This document shows, one piece after another, positions 19,552 to 28,264 of a stretch of DNA of 64,000 nt. This DNA is from UBA6921 sp031363085 (GTDB taxonomy: Bacteria > Pseudomonadota > Gammaproteobacteria > SG8-11). Within the stretch, counting starts at the first letter, position 1. The number at the start of each line of letters is the position of its first letter. The position numbers and the translations under genes are program-made. Location of the stretch: NCBI GenBank assembly GCA_031363085.1, contig JANLTU010000196.1, forward strand, positions 72,369-136,368, written 5' to 3'. The notes under the pieces are model-generated. The model did no database searches. It saw only the letters and a list, made by a program, of their open reading frames with translations, and was not told the origin of the DNA.

Positions 19552-20666
19552 ACGCCACCGGCACGCAGCCGCGCCAGCGCGGCGCCCGTGTCGAGAACCG
19601 CACGCACCACATCCGCCGCCGCTGCCAGGGTTGCAAAGCGACCCACGTGCTGCAAGCACAGCGCGCCAGACAGAATTAAACTGTCACGCACCGGCCCCGC
19701 CGTACCTTCCAGCGCGGCAATTCCTGCGTGCGCCGCCGCGCGCGCCATCGCGTCGATGTCCACGGCGATGGCAATATCGTCGCCCGGACGCGCCGCCTGC
19801 GGCAGGTCCGCCGGCAGCGGTACACCCCGCGTGGTTTGCACAATCCCTAAGGTTTCGGGATTGATTTCGAAATCCTGTTCTTCACCTTTGTCGTGATACG
19901 CATACGCCTTACCGACTTGGCGCAGCGAAGGAATAATGCCGCCTTCCACGCCACGCACCAGCAGCGCCGAGTCGAAACCCGCATGTCGGGCCAGCAACGC
20001 GTAAATACGCGGATAAGGTTTGTGCACATAGCCGGTGACGAGATGCGTTTTGCGTCGGCCTTGGATGGGACGCAACGCGATTTCCAAGGTTGTCAATACC
20101 GGCCGCTTCACGACCAGCGTGCGCAATCCGGTGAGCGCATGCAGCGCCGGGCAAAATGCATTTTGATCCAAAGATGCCCAGCCAATGTGCGGATCGCTCA
20201 GGCGCTGTGCCGCCTGTTGCACCGTCAAATCCACCGCCACGCCCGCCGCGCTCAACACACGCCGGTGCGTGCAGCCGTATTTCGGCCCCATGCTGGCGAC
20301 GCCTTGCGTAATCGCGGGCACGCCGCAGGCCGCCAGCACCGCCGGCAAAAACGGCGCCGCCGGCAAGGTGCGGTTGTAACCGTCGTAGGGGTCGGCGATG
20401 TCAACCACCTCGTCGACATCGGCGGTGACGCTTTCGGTTACGGCCAGCAAGGCATCCAACACACCACGCATTTCGTCGTCGGTTTCGCGCTTCATGCGCA
20501 GCGCGATCAGGAAAATTGCCGCCTGCACCGGATGCGCGCTGCCATCGAGAATTGCGCGCATGCCGCCGGCCGCTTCCTCGCGCGTGATGTCCTTGCTGAG
20601 CTCCGGGCCGGTGGCGATGCGTTGGATGATCGAACGCATTAACACTTGCGGGTCGGTGTTGTTCAC
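19548..20666 (-). CDS. TrpD2-like glycosyl transferase-fold protein (YbiB family)
   Basis: This 372-residue protein has the anthranilate phosphoribosyltransferase fold. The N-terminal helical domain is DITREEAAGGMRAILDG...QAAIFLIALRMKRET, and later come DPYDGYNRTLPAAPFLPAVLAACG and YVHKPYPRIYALLARHAGFDSALLVRGVEGG. The phosphoribosyl-binding GTGGD motif of true TrpD is replaced by DPYDGYN. This points to the TrpD2/YbiB group, some of which bind DNA or RNA, rather than a tryptophan enzyme. Its start overlaps the Rieske gene by four bases. The same pairing in other genomes would suggest a joint redox-linked function; this is inference. Confidence 0.78.
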   Translation of the reverse strand: MNNTDPQVLMRSIIQRIATGPELSKDITREEAAGGMRAILDGSAHPVQAAIFLIALRMKRETDDEMRGVLDALLAVTESVTADVDEVVDIADPYDGYNRTLPAAPFLPAVLAACGVPAITQGVASMGPKYGCTHRRVLSAAGVAVDLTVQQAAQRLSDPHIGWASLDQNAFCPALHALTGLRTLVVKRPVLTTLEIALRPIQGRRKTHLVTGYVHKPYPRIYALLARHAGFDSALLVRGVEGGIIPSLRQVGKAYAYHDKGEEQDFEINPETLGIVQTTRGVPLPADLPQAARPGDDIAIAVDIDAMARAAAHAGIAALEGTAGPVRDSLILSGALCLQHVGRFATLAAAADVVRAVLDTGAALARLRAGGV

Positions 20667-20986
20667 GAGTTCACTCCTAAATCTACATAAATGTCTTGCC
20701 CGTCCACCTTCACCGGATAAATCCGCAAAGGCACGTCGGCCGGTTCGTCCAACACTGCGCCGCTGCGTAAATCAAAACGACTGCCGTGTAACGGGCATTT
20801 CAGCAGCTCGCCCTTCAACGAGCCCAGGCACAACGACGCCTCTTCGTGGGTGCACATTTCGTCGGCGGCGTAAATGGTGCCGGCGACATTTGCCAGCAAC
20901 ACACGCCGCTCCTGCGCCGACACACACTTCATCGTGCCGGGCGCAATGTCGCGCAGTGCCGCAACCTTGATGTAAGCCTCAGACAT
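20663..20986 (-). CDS. Rieske [2Fe-2S] ferredoxin-like protein
   Basis: This 107-residue protein has the two Rieske cluster motifs CTHEEASLCLG (C-x-H near residue 43) and CPLHGSRFDLRSG (C-x2-H near residue 63). A short C-terminal beta region ends DGQDIYVDLG. Size and motifs match stand-alone Rieske ferredoxins such as NirD-like or oxygenase-associated subunits. It is coupled by a four-base overlap to a TrpD2-like gene, not to a nitrite reductase or a dioxygenase, so its electron-transfer partner is unknown. Confidence 0.88.
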   Translation of the reverse strand: MSEAYIKVAALRDIAPGTMKCVSAQERRVLLANVAGTIYAADEMCTHEEASLCLGSLKGELLKCPLHGSRFDLRSGAVLDEPADVPLRIYPVKVDGQDIYVDLGVNS

Positions 20987-21066
20987 AACGTTCCTTTACC
21001 GGAAAATTCAGAGCCTATGGTAGCCGACGGCCGCCGTGCGCAACACCTACTCTTTCGGGCAGGGCG

Positions 21067-21888
21067 TCAGACTGAAAAATCCATTTCTTTGTCAGTGAAA
21101 GGACAACAAAAACGCAACTGCACCGCGTTCAATTGCAGGCCGGCCGGACTCTTGTTGCCGCTGCCGTATTTGGGGTCGCCGATCACCGGGTGGCCCAGGC
21201 CCTGCAGATGACGGCGAATCTGGTGCAATCGGCCGGTGTCGATGACGACGTTCAAGATCGATGTGTCTGCGCCTGCGTCATAACCTTCCACGGTATATTC
21301 GGTGCGCGCGGTTTTTCCATCCAGCGGCGTGTCGATCACCCCCGATGCCGCCGTGAGCTGGCCGCGCACCTGCACCCAGTAACGTTTATAAATTGCGTTG
21401 TTTTGAAATAGCGCCGACAAGCGCGCGGCGGCGTTCGGGCTGTGCGCCACCAGCATCAGGCCGGAGGCTTCGCGGTCCAGACGGTGCACCAAAAACACCG
21501 GGCGTGACATTTTAAAATACAATTCGGCCTGCCGCAGCAACGCACAGTGGTCGCCTTCCATGGTCCCTTGCGCCAGCACCCCGCTGGGCTTGAACCAGAC
21601 ACTGTAGTGGTGCTCGTCGGCCACCAAGACACTGGCGCTGACCTGCTTGGCGAGCACTTCCTCGTTGTAGTGCAGTTCGAGTTTTTCGCCGGCGTTCAAG
21701 GTTGCCGTGGCGCGCCGCAGACGCTGCATCGGTCCGCTGGACGGCACCCGCCACACCGCACCTTTATTCATAGCGTCCTTGATTTTCCCTTTCGAAAAAC
21801 CCGAGCGTGTCGCCAACAGCTCGCAGGCGCTGGCGGTTTCAGCAGTCGCTACCGTGTGGCTAATAATGCGTGTTGCACTCATCGTCAT
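21067..21888 (-). CDS. RluA-family RNA pseudouridine synthase
   Basis: This 273-residue protein carries the catalytic segment LVHRLDREASGLMLVAHS (aspartate near residue 139) and the C-terminal GRLHQIRRHLQGLGHPVIGDPKYG typical of RluA-type enzymes. An S4-like N-terminal region (FSKGKIKDAMNKGAVWR) is present. The target uridine cannot be read from the sequence. Its ATG region overlaps the stop of the DUF488 gene by four bases. Confidence 0.88.
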   Translation of the reverse strand: MTMSATRIISHTVATAETASACELLATRSGFSKGKIKDAMNKGAVWRVPSSGPMQRLRRATATLNAGEKLELHYNEEVLAKQVSASVLVADEHHYSVWFKPSGVLAQGTMEGDHCALLRQAELYFKMSRPVFLVHRLDREASGLMLVAHSPNAAARLSALFQNNAIYKRYWVQVRGQLTAASGVIDTPLDGKTARTEYTVEGYDAGADTSILNVVIDTGRLHQIRRHLQGLGHPVIGDPKYGSGNKSPAGLQLNAVQLRFCCPFTDKEMDFSV

Positions 21889-22439
21889 TGCAGATCCAGT
21901 CGCTTCGTGAGGTGTCTATCGTAAATCAATATCATGGATTCACGCCGTGCCTCGACACTCAAGACGTGCTCACGCCGCCGTTGCGCGTCAAGCAGATGAA
22001 TCACCCGCACGCCACGCAACACCAATGCATCGGCGATCAAACGCCGGTGACAGTTTTCCGGCAACTGCTCAGCGCAGAGGATTGCGGTCGGTGCGCGCCG
22101 CGCAAGATTCAATAATTGCGCAACACCGCGCTCGAATTCCGGCGTGCCCATGTGATCCGCAAAACCTCGCGAGGCGGCATCCGGCAGCGCCACATGCGGC
22201 GAATCGGCTTGCGCCTGACGCTGCCCGCCCAGTGCGCGCCCGGCCCAATGGTACGTCACCTGCGCCGCGTTCAATGCAGCACGTAGCGCGTCTTGACTAA
22301 AATGCGGATAACGCGATGAATGCGCAACGGCCCGCACGTCGACCACGCAGGTCACTTGTGCGGCGGTGATGATTTCCAGAAAAACCTCGGCGCTGTGACG
22401 ACTATGGCCAACGGTGAACAGGGTGTCTATGCCACTCAT
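21885..22439 (-). CDS. DUF488-family protein
   Basis: Starting at ATG 22439 (MSGIDTLFTVGHS), the protein has 184 residues. It shows the family's TVGHSRHSAEVF opening, VVDVRAVAHSSRYPHF near residue 32, and CAEQLPENCHRRLIA near residue 130, the conserved C-x-E-x-P-x-x-CHR signature of DUF488. The function of the family is unsettled. It heads a minus-strand run continuing with a pseudouridine synthase. An in-frame upstream start at 22490 is possible but gives extra residues not typical of the family. Confidence 0.85.
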   Translation of the reverse strand: MSGIDTLFTVGHSRHSAEVFLEIITAAQVTCVVDVRAVAHSSRYPHFSQDALRAALNAAQVTYHWAGRALGGQRQAQADSPHVALPDAASRGFADHMGTPEFERGVAQLLNLARRAPTAILCAEQLPENCHRRLIADALVLRGVRVIHLLDAQRRREHVLSVEARRESMILIYDRHLTKRLDLQ

Positions 22440-22649
22440 GGTGTTTTCAACAGACTCGATTTCTGCATAGTTTTTTTGAAGCTCGGGCAAGCGAATACAG
22501 ACGGCTGGCGAGCAGCATAGCGATTATCCCACTGCATCGACAACACATATGGGCGTGGCCAAAGCGCCCTTCAACTCAGGCTCAAGATTCCCTGCTGCCT
22601 ACCGTAAACACCGTCAAGCGTTGTTGATCGTTCATTCCAGGAGCCCCCC

Positions 22650-23495
22650 ATGCACAGCCGATTTCTACTCGTCGCATTCGCAAGCCTCGTTGCCTTGCTC
22701 GCCTTGCCCGGCAATGCGGACAGCACCGCAGACTCATCCAAGAACACTCTAGTGTTCGGCGTGGTGCCACAACAATCAGCCGAAAAGCTGGCACTGGTGT
22801 GGAATCCCTTCCTGGAATATCTCAGCGATAAAAGCGGACAGCGTATTATATTTGGCTCCGCGCCGGACATCGAAACATTCAATAAACAGGCCGCAAACGG
22901 TGATTTTGATCTGGTCTATATAGACCCGCTGGTTTACACCGCAGTCCACTACGCCGTGGGTTACCAAGTATTCGCCAAAGAAAAAGATACGCAACTAACT
23001 GGCATACTGGTGGTGCAGAAAAGCAGTCCCTATCAAAAACTTGAAGACCTTATCGGAAAAACCATCGCCTTTCCCGGCCCGAATGCATTCGCGGCCACCC
23101 TGCTGCCGTTGGCAGAATTTAAAACCAAAGGGATCAACATTGCGCCGGTTTATATCGGCTCGCACGAAGGCGTGTACAACGACGTTGCGCGCGGCCTGTA
23201 TGTCGCCGGCGGCGGAGTGGCTAAAACATTGGCGCAAACCGACAGCATGGTGCGCAACGAACTACGCGTCTTGTGGACCAGTGACAACTACACCCCGCAC
23301 CCGTTTGCCGCCCACCCGCGCGTCGACCCTGCCTTGGTTCAGCGCTTGGCAAAAATTATGTTTGAGCTTGATCAGGACGAACGCGGCAAAAAATTGTTAA
23401 AAGAACTGCGCTTTCACAGCTTTGTTTCCGCCCAAGACCAGGAATACGAAAAGCACCGATCCCTGCGTAAATCATATACAACTATGGGAGAGTAG
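22650..23495 (+). CDS. PhnD-like phosphate/phosphonate-type periplasmic binding protein, orphan
   Basis: This 281-residue protein has a signal peptide (MHSRFLLVAFASLVALLALPGNA). Its PhnD/transferrin-fold body includes LVFGVVPQQSAEKLALVWNP, GDFDLVYIDPLVYTAVHY, KTIAFPGPNAFAAT and YIGSHEGVYNDVARG. AGGAG lies before the ATG at a good distance. No ABC ATPase or permease gene lies next to it, so it is an orphan. Such orphans sometimes act as ligand sensors for membrane kinases or cyclases rather than in transport. The ligand is unknown. Confidence 0.85.
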   Translation: MHSRFLLVAFASLVALLALPGNADSTADSSKNTLVFGVVPQQSAEKLALVWNPFLEYLSDKSGQRIIFGSAPDIETFNKQAANGDFDLVYIDPLVYTAVHYAVGYQVFAKEKDTQLTGILVVQKSSPYQKLEDLIGKTIAFPGPNAFAATLLPLAEFKTKGINIAPVYIGSHEGVYNDVARGLYVAGGGVAKTLAQTDSMVRNELRVLWTSDNYTPHPFAAHPRVDPALVQRLAKIMFELDQDERGKKLLKELRFHSFVSAQDQEYEKHRSLRKSYTTMGE

Positions 23496-23690
23496 CAGTG
23501 CGAATCTCGGTGAGTTGATACCTCGCGCCGCCCTCGCAGAACCGGACTTGGGTGAGTTACACCATCCGGCTCCCAGCCTGAGTCATCCACAGTGGTTTGG
23601 GGTAGAGATTGTGTTGGATGCGCAGTGAAGCTTATTCGCGTCGGCGCTGGCTTTGCGCCGGGTCGTGGCATCCAGCCTGACAGGACTTGA
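23496..23690. other. Non-coding stretch ahead of an IS remnant
   Basis: About 195 bases after the PhnD-like gene contain one REP-like unit (23631-23667) and no supported gene. Confidence 0.5.
23631..23667. repeat. Single REP-like unit matching the array at 4691-4801
   Basis: The unit shares the core gtcggcgctggctttg with the array about 19 kb away. Its stem CGGCGC/GCGCCG around the loop TGGCTTT is fully Watson-Crick paired, with changes on both arms relative to unit 1 of the array. A single dispersed copy supports a genome-wide REP-like family. Confidence 0.75.
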
Positions 23691-23972
23691 CTAAATCGCT
23701 CCCACGTCACGCCGCGCCGCTGACTGCGAGAGCTGGGCGAGCGTGAGAATCTCATGCGCCGTTGAGGTGATCAGCACGGCGTACTCGTAACGCGCGGTGG
23801 GGAGGTCGCTCTCGATGAAGGCGAGCTGACCTTGATCCTCGTCCTTGCCGGTGATCAGCAGCTCGCCGCGAAGCTTTCTGCGCAACACCACCACGCGCCG
23901 GGCGCGACTCCAGCCGGACAACGTCAACGCGTCTTCTAAACCTTCCCAGCCTTGCCCGGCGTCTTCCCAGAG
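23691..23972 (-). pseudogene. IS1380-family transposase fragment
   Basis: The translated stretch WEDAGQGWEGLEDALTLSGW followed by SRARRVVVLRRKLRGELLIT and LPTARYEYAVLITSTAHEIL resembles, from memory, the central to C-terminal part of IS1380-group DDE transposases. The similarity stops at LTLAQL, just before the expected YRDRADxEN glutamate motif, and no N-terminal half is present. About 94 residues remain of a protein usually over 400. It is therefore an inactive remnant, lying just downstream of the damaged RCC1-like gene. Confidence 0.7.
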
Positions 23973-24089
23973 GTTAATGCAACAACGCAAGCCTGACCCA
24001 GTCCCAACACACCCACAGAGCGCGATGGCCCTGCCCCGCAACCGGATCGCTTGTTCCCGATCCGGCGGAGGTCAGGGTCGGGCTCATGG

Positions 24090-26358
24090 TTACGGCAGAC
24101 CGATCACCGGGACCGGGGTGGCAGAGCCGTTCGTAGTCCCATTCCCAAGCTGGCCGGAGCTGTTAACCCCCCAGCACTGGACCGTGCCGCTGTCGAGCAG
24201 GGCGCAGCTATGGCCGATGGAAGAATTACCGCCGGCTGCAACGGCAGTGGCGGTAGTGATGCCGCTCACCTGCACCGGGGTGGAGGAGGCGGTCGTGGTC
24301 CCATTCCCAAGCTGACCATAGCCGTTAGCCCCCCAGCACCAGACCGTGCCATTTTTTAGGGCGCAGGTATGGGCATCACCAGCCACCACGCTCGATCCGC
24401 CGGTGCCAATGCTCGGCGTGGCCGACACCTCGCTCGACTCCACGCTCTCGCCGCTGGCGTTCAGCGCGGTCACGACAAAATAGTACGTCGTGCCGTTGGT
24501 CAGCCCGGTATCGATGTAGGCACTGGTGACGCCGGTGTGCTTCATGCCACCCGTCAGGGTCGCGTAGTTGCTCTTGGTCACGCCGGCGACCGAGGCCATG
24601 TAGAGGTTATAACTGGTCGCGCCCGACACCGGACTCCAGGAGATGGACACCAGCGTGTTGCCGGGAACGGCGCTAACGCCCGTGGGTGCGGATGGCGGCG
24701 ACGCGGGGGGCGCGATGACCACTGTGAACGGCCTGCTCGCCGTCTTCACCGGTGCGGAACTGTCCTGCGCCTGGATCGTGAAGGTAAAGGTACCGGTTGT
24801 TGAGGGAGTGCCGCTGATTTGGCCGGTCGCAGCGTTGAGTATCAGTCCCGTCGGCAAGCTCCCTGTCAGCACGCTCCACGCATAGGGCGCGGTGCCGTTG
24901 GCGGCGGACAGACTTGCGGAGTAGGACGTGCCGACCACCCCGGACGGAAGCGAGAGTGTGCCAGTACTAAACGGGGGTGGCGTCGTCACGAGGATACTGA
25001 ACGGTGTACTCGCGGTTTGTGCCGGTGCCGAGCTGTCCTGCACCTGGAACGTGCCGCTGAACGTACCCGCGGCCGTGGGTGTGCCGCTGATCTGGCCGGT
25101 CGTGCTGTCGAGTGTCAGACCCGTGGGCAGAGCGCCGGAGAAACTCCACGCGTAGGGTTTCGTTCCGTTGCTGGCGGCCAGCCGCGCGCTGTAGGGCGTG
25201 CCGACGACGCCGCGCGGAAGCGGCCGCGCGGTCATCTGCAGCAGGGCCGGCACGGTCTCGATGCAAGGCGACAGCGTGGCATCGGCGGTGTAGGGGCCGA
25301 TGTTTGCAGTTTTCGTGACCGGCTTTTTATCACGGTCTAAAAATGTCACGCTCAGTGTCGCCAGCGCATCGCGACGCACCGCAACGCCGAAGTTCCCTGC
25401 GGCGTCGGTGAATGTGGTGGCCGTGCCGGAATAATTGATGCCCTCGGATTTCACCTGCGCGTTGACCACCGGCTGATTCGCGGTATCGTGCACACAGCCA
25501 CTGACCACCACTGTGTTCAGTTTCTGATCGGCGTTCCAGTAACCGAAGCGGGCGACCGAGCCGACGTACGCCTGGTTGGGCGCGGTGCCTTCGAGTCTAG
25601 CGACGCCTTCTTCGGTCCAACGGCCGGTCGCTGCATTAAAGATCAACATCGGATGCTCGCTGGCGGCGCGGCCGAGAGGGTGCCGACCGGAATGCGCACA
25701 CCGGCCGTCTGTCCAGGGTATAGCGTGTGCCTTTGTCGTCGCGCACGTCGATCAGTAGCGCACCGAAACTTTCGATGGGCACCGGGGAACCCCCGCCAGC
25801 GAGCACCGCAGTGTAATCTCCCGGCATCACGCCGGTATCCAGCGCCGGATTGATCGGCGTCACGGCCACGTTCACGCTGGCCGCCACCGCGCCACCGGCC
25901 GCCGGTACCAGACCACCCGCCGGAATGCTGACCTGCGCGCTGGAGTTGGGTACGGTCACGGTGCCGCCGACGGCGGCAAGGAGGGATTGCGTTACGCCGA
26001 CGGGCAGCAGTTGCACGTCGAGTGCCGCCGTTTGCCCAACGGTCACGCGGGCAACTTGAAAGGTTTCGGCGAAGCCTGCGGTCTCCACAGAAATGACGAC
26101 TCGCTCACCCAAGTCTGTGGTCAAGCTGTAGCTCCCGTCCGCCGCTGCGGTCACGACGGTCGCACCTGCGCGTATCGTAGCGCCGGACAGAGTCGCACCC
26201 GTCGCCGCCGACACGACCGTACCCGTAATCGTGCCCGTCAGCAGTTGCGGAAGCTCAGTGTTTTGCTGAGGGTCACCGCTTTTGCCGCCGCCACAGCCCG
26301 CCGTCAACAGTAAAGACACCAGCGCTACACTGAACCACCCAAGCCTTTTTATATTCAT
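24090..26358 (-). pseudogene. RCC1-repeat / Ig / FN3 surface lipoprotein gene, broken by two frameshifts
   Basis: The gene starts at ATG 26358 with a lipoprotein signal (LLLTAGCGGG). A carboxypeptidase-regulatory-like domain (ITGTVVSAATGATLSGATI) and a further conserved region follow, up to GTRYTLD. The frame then shifts near 25712-25718. A short middle frame reads PGQTAGVRIPVGTLSAAPPA, and the frame shifts again near 25650 into MLIFNAATGRWTEEG. The rest has a second regulatory-like domain, two putative-Ig repeats (PRGVVGTPYSARLAASNGT, PSGVVGTSYSASLSAANGT), one FN3 domain and two RCC1-type blades (GDAHTCALKNGTVWCWGANG, GHSCALLDSGTVQCWGVNS). It ends after only two blades, fewer than a full propeller, so the 3' end may also be truncated. 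It was probably a surface protein. Confidence 0.75.
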
Positions 26359-26461
26359 GATTGCACTTCCCCCTGTGAGCACCCCATAGGATTCGACGCT
26401 GATGTTCGAACAGCGCGAGCAAGCGGTCATTGAAGTCGAATGCGTGACGAAAAGTAATAAT

Positions 26462-26522
26462 GAAAGGGGACAGATTTTTACAGTACGCACTTTTTCAATT
26501 GGAAATAAATCTGTCCCGTTTC
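26462..26522. repeat. Short inverted-repeat element with GGGACAGATTT ends
   Basis: The left arm GAAAGGGGACAGATTT (26462-26477) and right arm AAATCTGTCCCGTTTC (26507-26522) are inverted copies with one mismatch in 16, separated by 29 bases. Similar GGGACAGATTT palindromes are frequent in proteobacterial genomes next to REP-associated (Y1) transposase genes; that association is from general knowledge. No such gene is here. It lies 104 bases upstream of the broken lipoprotein gene. Confidence 0.7.
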
Positions 26523-26702
26523 TCCGTAAAGCAGACACGCACGGCGCTTGCTCGTAGGTCTACGAAATCACAAATCCAGGCACTTCAGAAATATCTTCTC
26601 GACTTTTTGAACACCAGCTTTTGGCCGCAAGCACGCAGCCACACTGCACCCAAAGGTCGGTGCGCTATTTTGAGCATCGAAATCGAATCTATCCGCGCGT
26701 CC

Positions 26703-26815
26703 AGCGCGGTTTCGCTGTCGCCAACTTCGACGATGAGGATATCGTGCGGTGCTAGATAATTGGGTGCGTCGCACAATCCGCAGCGCGAATTGTGGCCGTC
26801 CTTCCCGGTGCCGTG
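26703..26815 (-). pseudogene. Degenerate partial duplicate of prmB
   Basis: The translated stretch GKDG...[20 protein letters not shown] corresponds to GKDG...[20 protein letters not shown] of intact prmB. At DNA level 26712-26812 aligns with 27314-27417 with most bases identical and a small gap, for example around gctgtcgccaacttcgacga. Only about 35 codons are kept, with frame damage and no start. It is a decayed duplicate lying about 600 bases beyond the original, separated from it by a toxin-antitoxin remnant. Confidence 0.8.
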
Positions 26816-26831
26816 GCGAAGCGGCGGCAAC

Positions 26832-27077
26832 CTACTGACCAAATAAATCGGAGTGCGTACCGGTGCGCTCGAAGCACACGGCGTCACCATCGATGCGGTA
26901 AATCAACAACCCGTCGGGTTCGATATGTAGATCGCGCTTTGGCTTCCACTTGCCTTTCAGCGGATGGTCACTTAGCTCGCGCGGTAGAGGATGGTCGGCC
27001 AATAGCAGGCCGATAACGCGGCGCAGTTTAGCCATGTTCTTGCCGCGCTTCTCAGCCCGCTTTACGTCGCGTTTAAA
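26832..27077 (-). pseudogene. YafQ-family toxin remnant
   Basis: The frame FKRDVKRAEKRGKNMAKL, then LSDHPLKGKWKPKRDLHIEPDG and ERTGTHSDLFGQ, is a YafQ-type mRNA interferase (RelE superfamily). The usual first 8-9 residues are missing: a TAG stop stands directly before FKRD at 27078-27080, and the likely start after the antitoxin stop is in another frame. The EPDW tryptophan of YafQ is EPDG here, while the DHPL, LHIEPD and GTHSDLF histidines remain. An internal ATG at 27035 leaves 67 residues. Function is doubtful. Confidence 0.75.
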
Positions 27078-27099
27078 CTAGCCAGCTTGCCGAACGCAA

Positions 27100-27150
27100 T
27101 CAGATACCCAGCTTTTTGAACAGGTCTGCCGCGCTGGAAGCGTGAAACAC
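27100..27150 (-). pseudogene. Antitoxin C-terminal tail (RelB/DinJ type)
   Basis: Directly upstream of the toxin remnant a frame reads VFHASSAADLFKKLGI, then TGA. This matches the usual end of DinJ/RelB antitoxins (…SAxDLFxxLGI) that precede yafQ. The DNA-binding N-terminal part is absent; instead the prmB stop codon lies 21 bases upstream. The antitoxin has been cut away, most simply by a recombination event at the end of prmB. Confidence 0.65.
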
Positions 27151-27171
27151 GTCTTCTCCTTAACCAGTCGC

Positions 27172-28107
27172 TTATTTCTTGGCTTTCTTCGCAACAAAAT
27201 CCTTCGCATATTTTTTAAGTTGCGCTGCCGTCAGCATGAACACGCCACCGCCGCCGCGTTCGAATTCGATCCAGGTGAACGGGACTTTGGGAAAGCGTTC
27301 GACCAGTGCGTGTTCGCTGTCGCCGACTTCGACGATGAGGATGCCGTGCGGCGCGAGATACTCGGCTGCGTCACGCAGGATACGCAGCGCAAATTGCAGG
27401 CCGTCCTTGCCGGCCTCCAAACCCAGTGCCGGTTCTTGATGATATTCCGGCGGCAAGGCGGCCATCTCGGCCGTGGTGACATAGGGTGGATTGCTGACGA
27501 TCACGTCGTAGCGTTTTTTGGGCACGGCATTGAATAAATCAGAGCGATGCAGATGCACCCGCTCGTCCACGCCATGCTTGTCGACGTTGATGCGCGCCAC
27601 CGCCAAGGCGTCCGGCGAAATATCAACACCGTCCACCTGCGCGGCGGGGAATTCCACCGCGCAAGCGATGGCGATGCAGCCGCTGCCGGTGCATAAATCC
27701 AGCATGCGCGTGACGCGCTCAGCGGCGATCCACGGTGCAAAACGATGCTGAATTAATTCTGCAAACGGTGAGCGTGGCACCAGCACGCGCGCGTCGACAA
27801 AAAACGGCAGCCCGGCGAACCAGGCTTCGTGCGTGAGGTAGGCGGCGGGCATGCGCTTGGCAATGCGCTGTTCGAAGATGCTCAGGATGGAGATTTTTTC
27901 CGCGTCGGTCAGGCGCGTGCCCAGCAACCCTTGCGCGGCTTCATACGGCAAGTGCAGCACGCTCAACACCAAACCAGCGGCTTCATCCACCGCGTTGTCG
28001 GTGCCGTGTCCGAACACCAGACCCGCTTCATTAAAGCGGCTCGCGCCCCAGCGAATGAAGTCTTGAATCGTGAGCAGTTGTTGTTGCGCGTCGGCGCCGA
28101 ATTTCAT
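27172..28107 (-). CDS. prmB: Ribosomal protein L3 N5-glutamine methyltransferase
   Basis: Starting at ATG 28107, the protein has 311 residues. It shows the SAM-binding [13 protein letters not shown] near residue 135 and the [21 protein letters not shown] catalytic motif near residue 204. The NPPY motif and the conserved [12 protein letters not shown] continuation fit PrmB/HemK, and the length and N-terminal helical region ([22 protein letters not shown]) favour PrmB. It methylates a glutamine of ribosomal protein L3. The last residues AKKAKK are Lys-rich. A decayed copy of its 3' half lies about 600 bases downstream. Confidence 0.9.
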   Translation of the reverse strand: MKFGADAQQQLLTIQDFIRWGASRFNEAGLVFGHGTDNAVDEAAGLVLSVLHLPYEAAQGLLGTRLTDAEKISILSIFEQRIAKRMPAAYLTHEAWFAGLPFFVDARVLVPRSPFAELIQHRFAPWIAAERVTRMLDLCTGSGCIAIACAVEFPAAQVDGVDISPDALAVARINVDKHGVDERVHLHRSDLFNAVPKKRYDVIVSNPPYVTTAEMAALPPEYHQEPALGLEAGKDGLQFALRILRDAAEYLAPHGILIVEVGDSEHALVERFPKVPFTWIEFERGGGGVFMLTAAQLKKYAKDFVAKKAKK

Positions 28108-28264
28108 GAGGTAGGATCCTGTAGTGGCATGACGTGCCACGAAGCATTGGGGATTTGGAAAGACGTGTCAATGCAGTCAAAACCCCAAGGCGGATAAACT
28201 CCGCCGCGCACCTGCCGATAACCCGGTGCACCCCGACGCTAAACGGATTCTTCTTACCCTGCTT

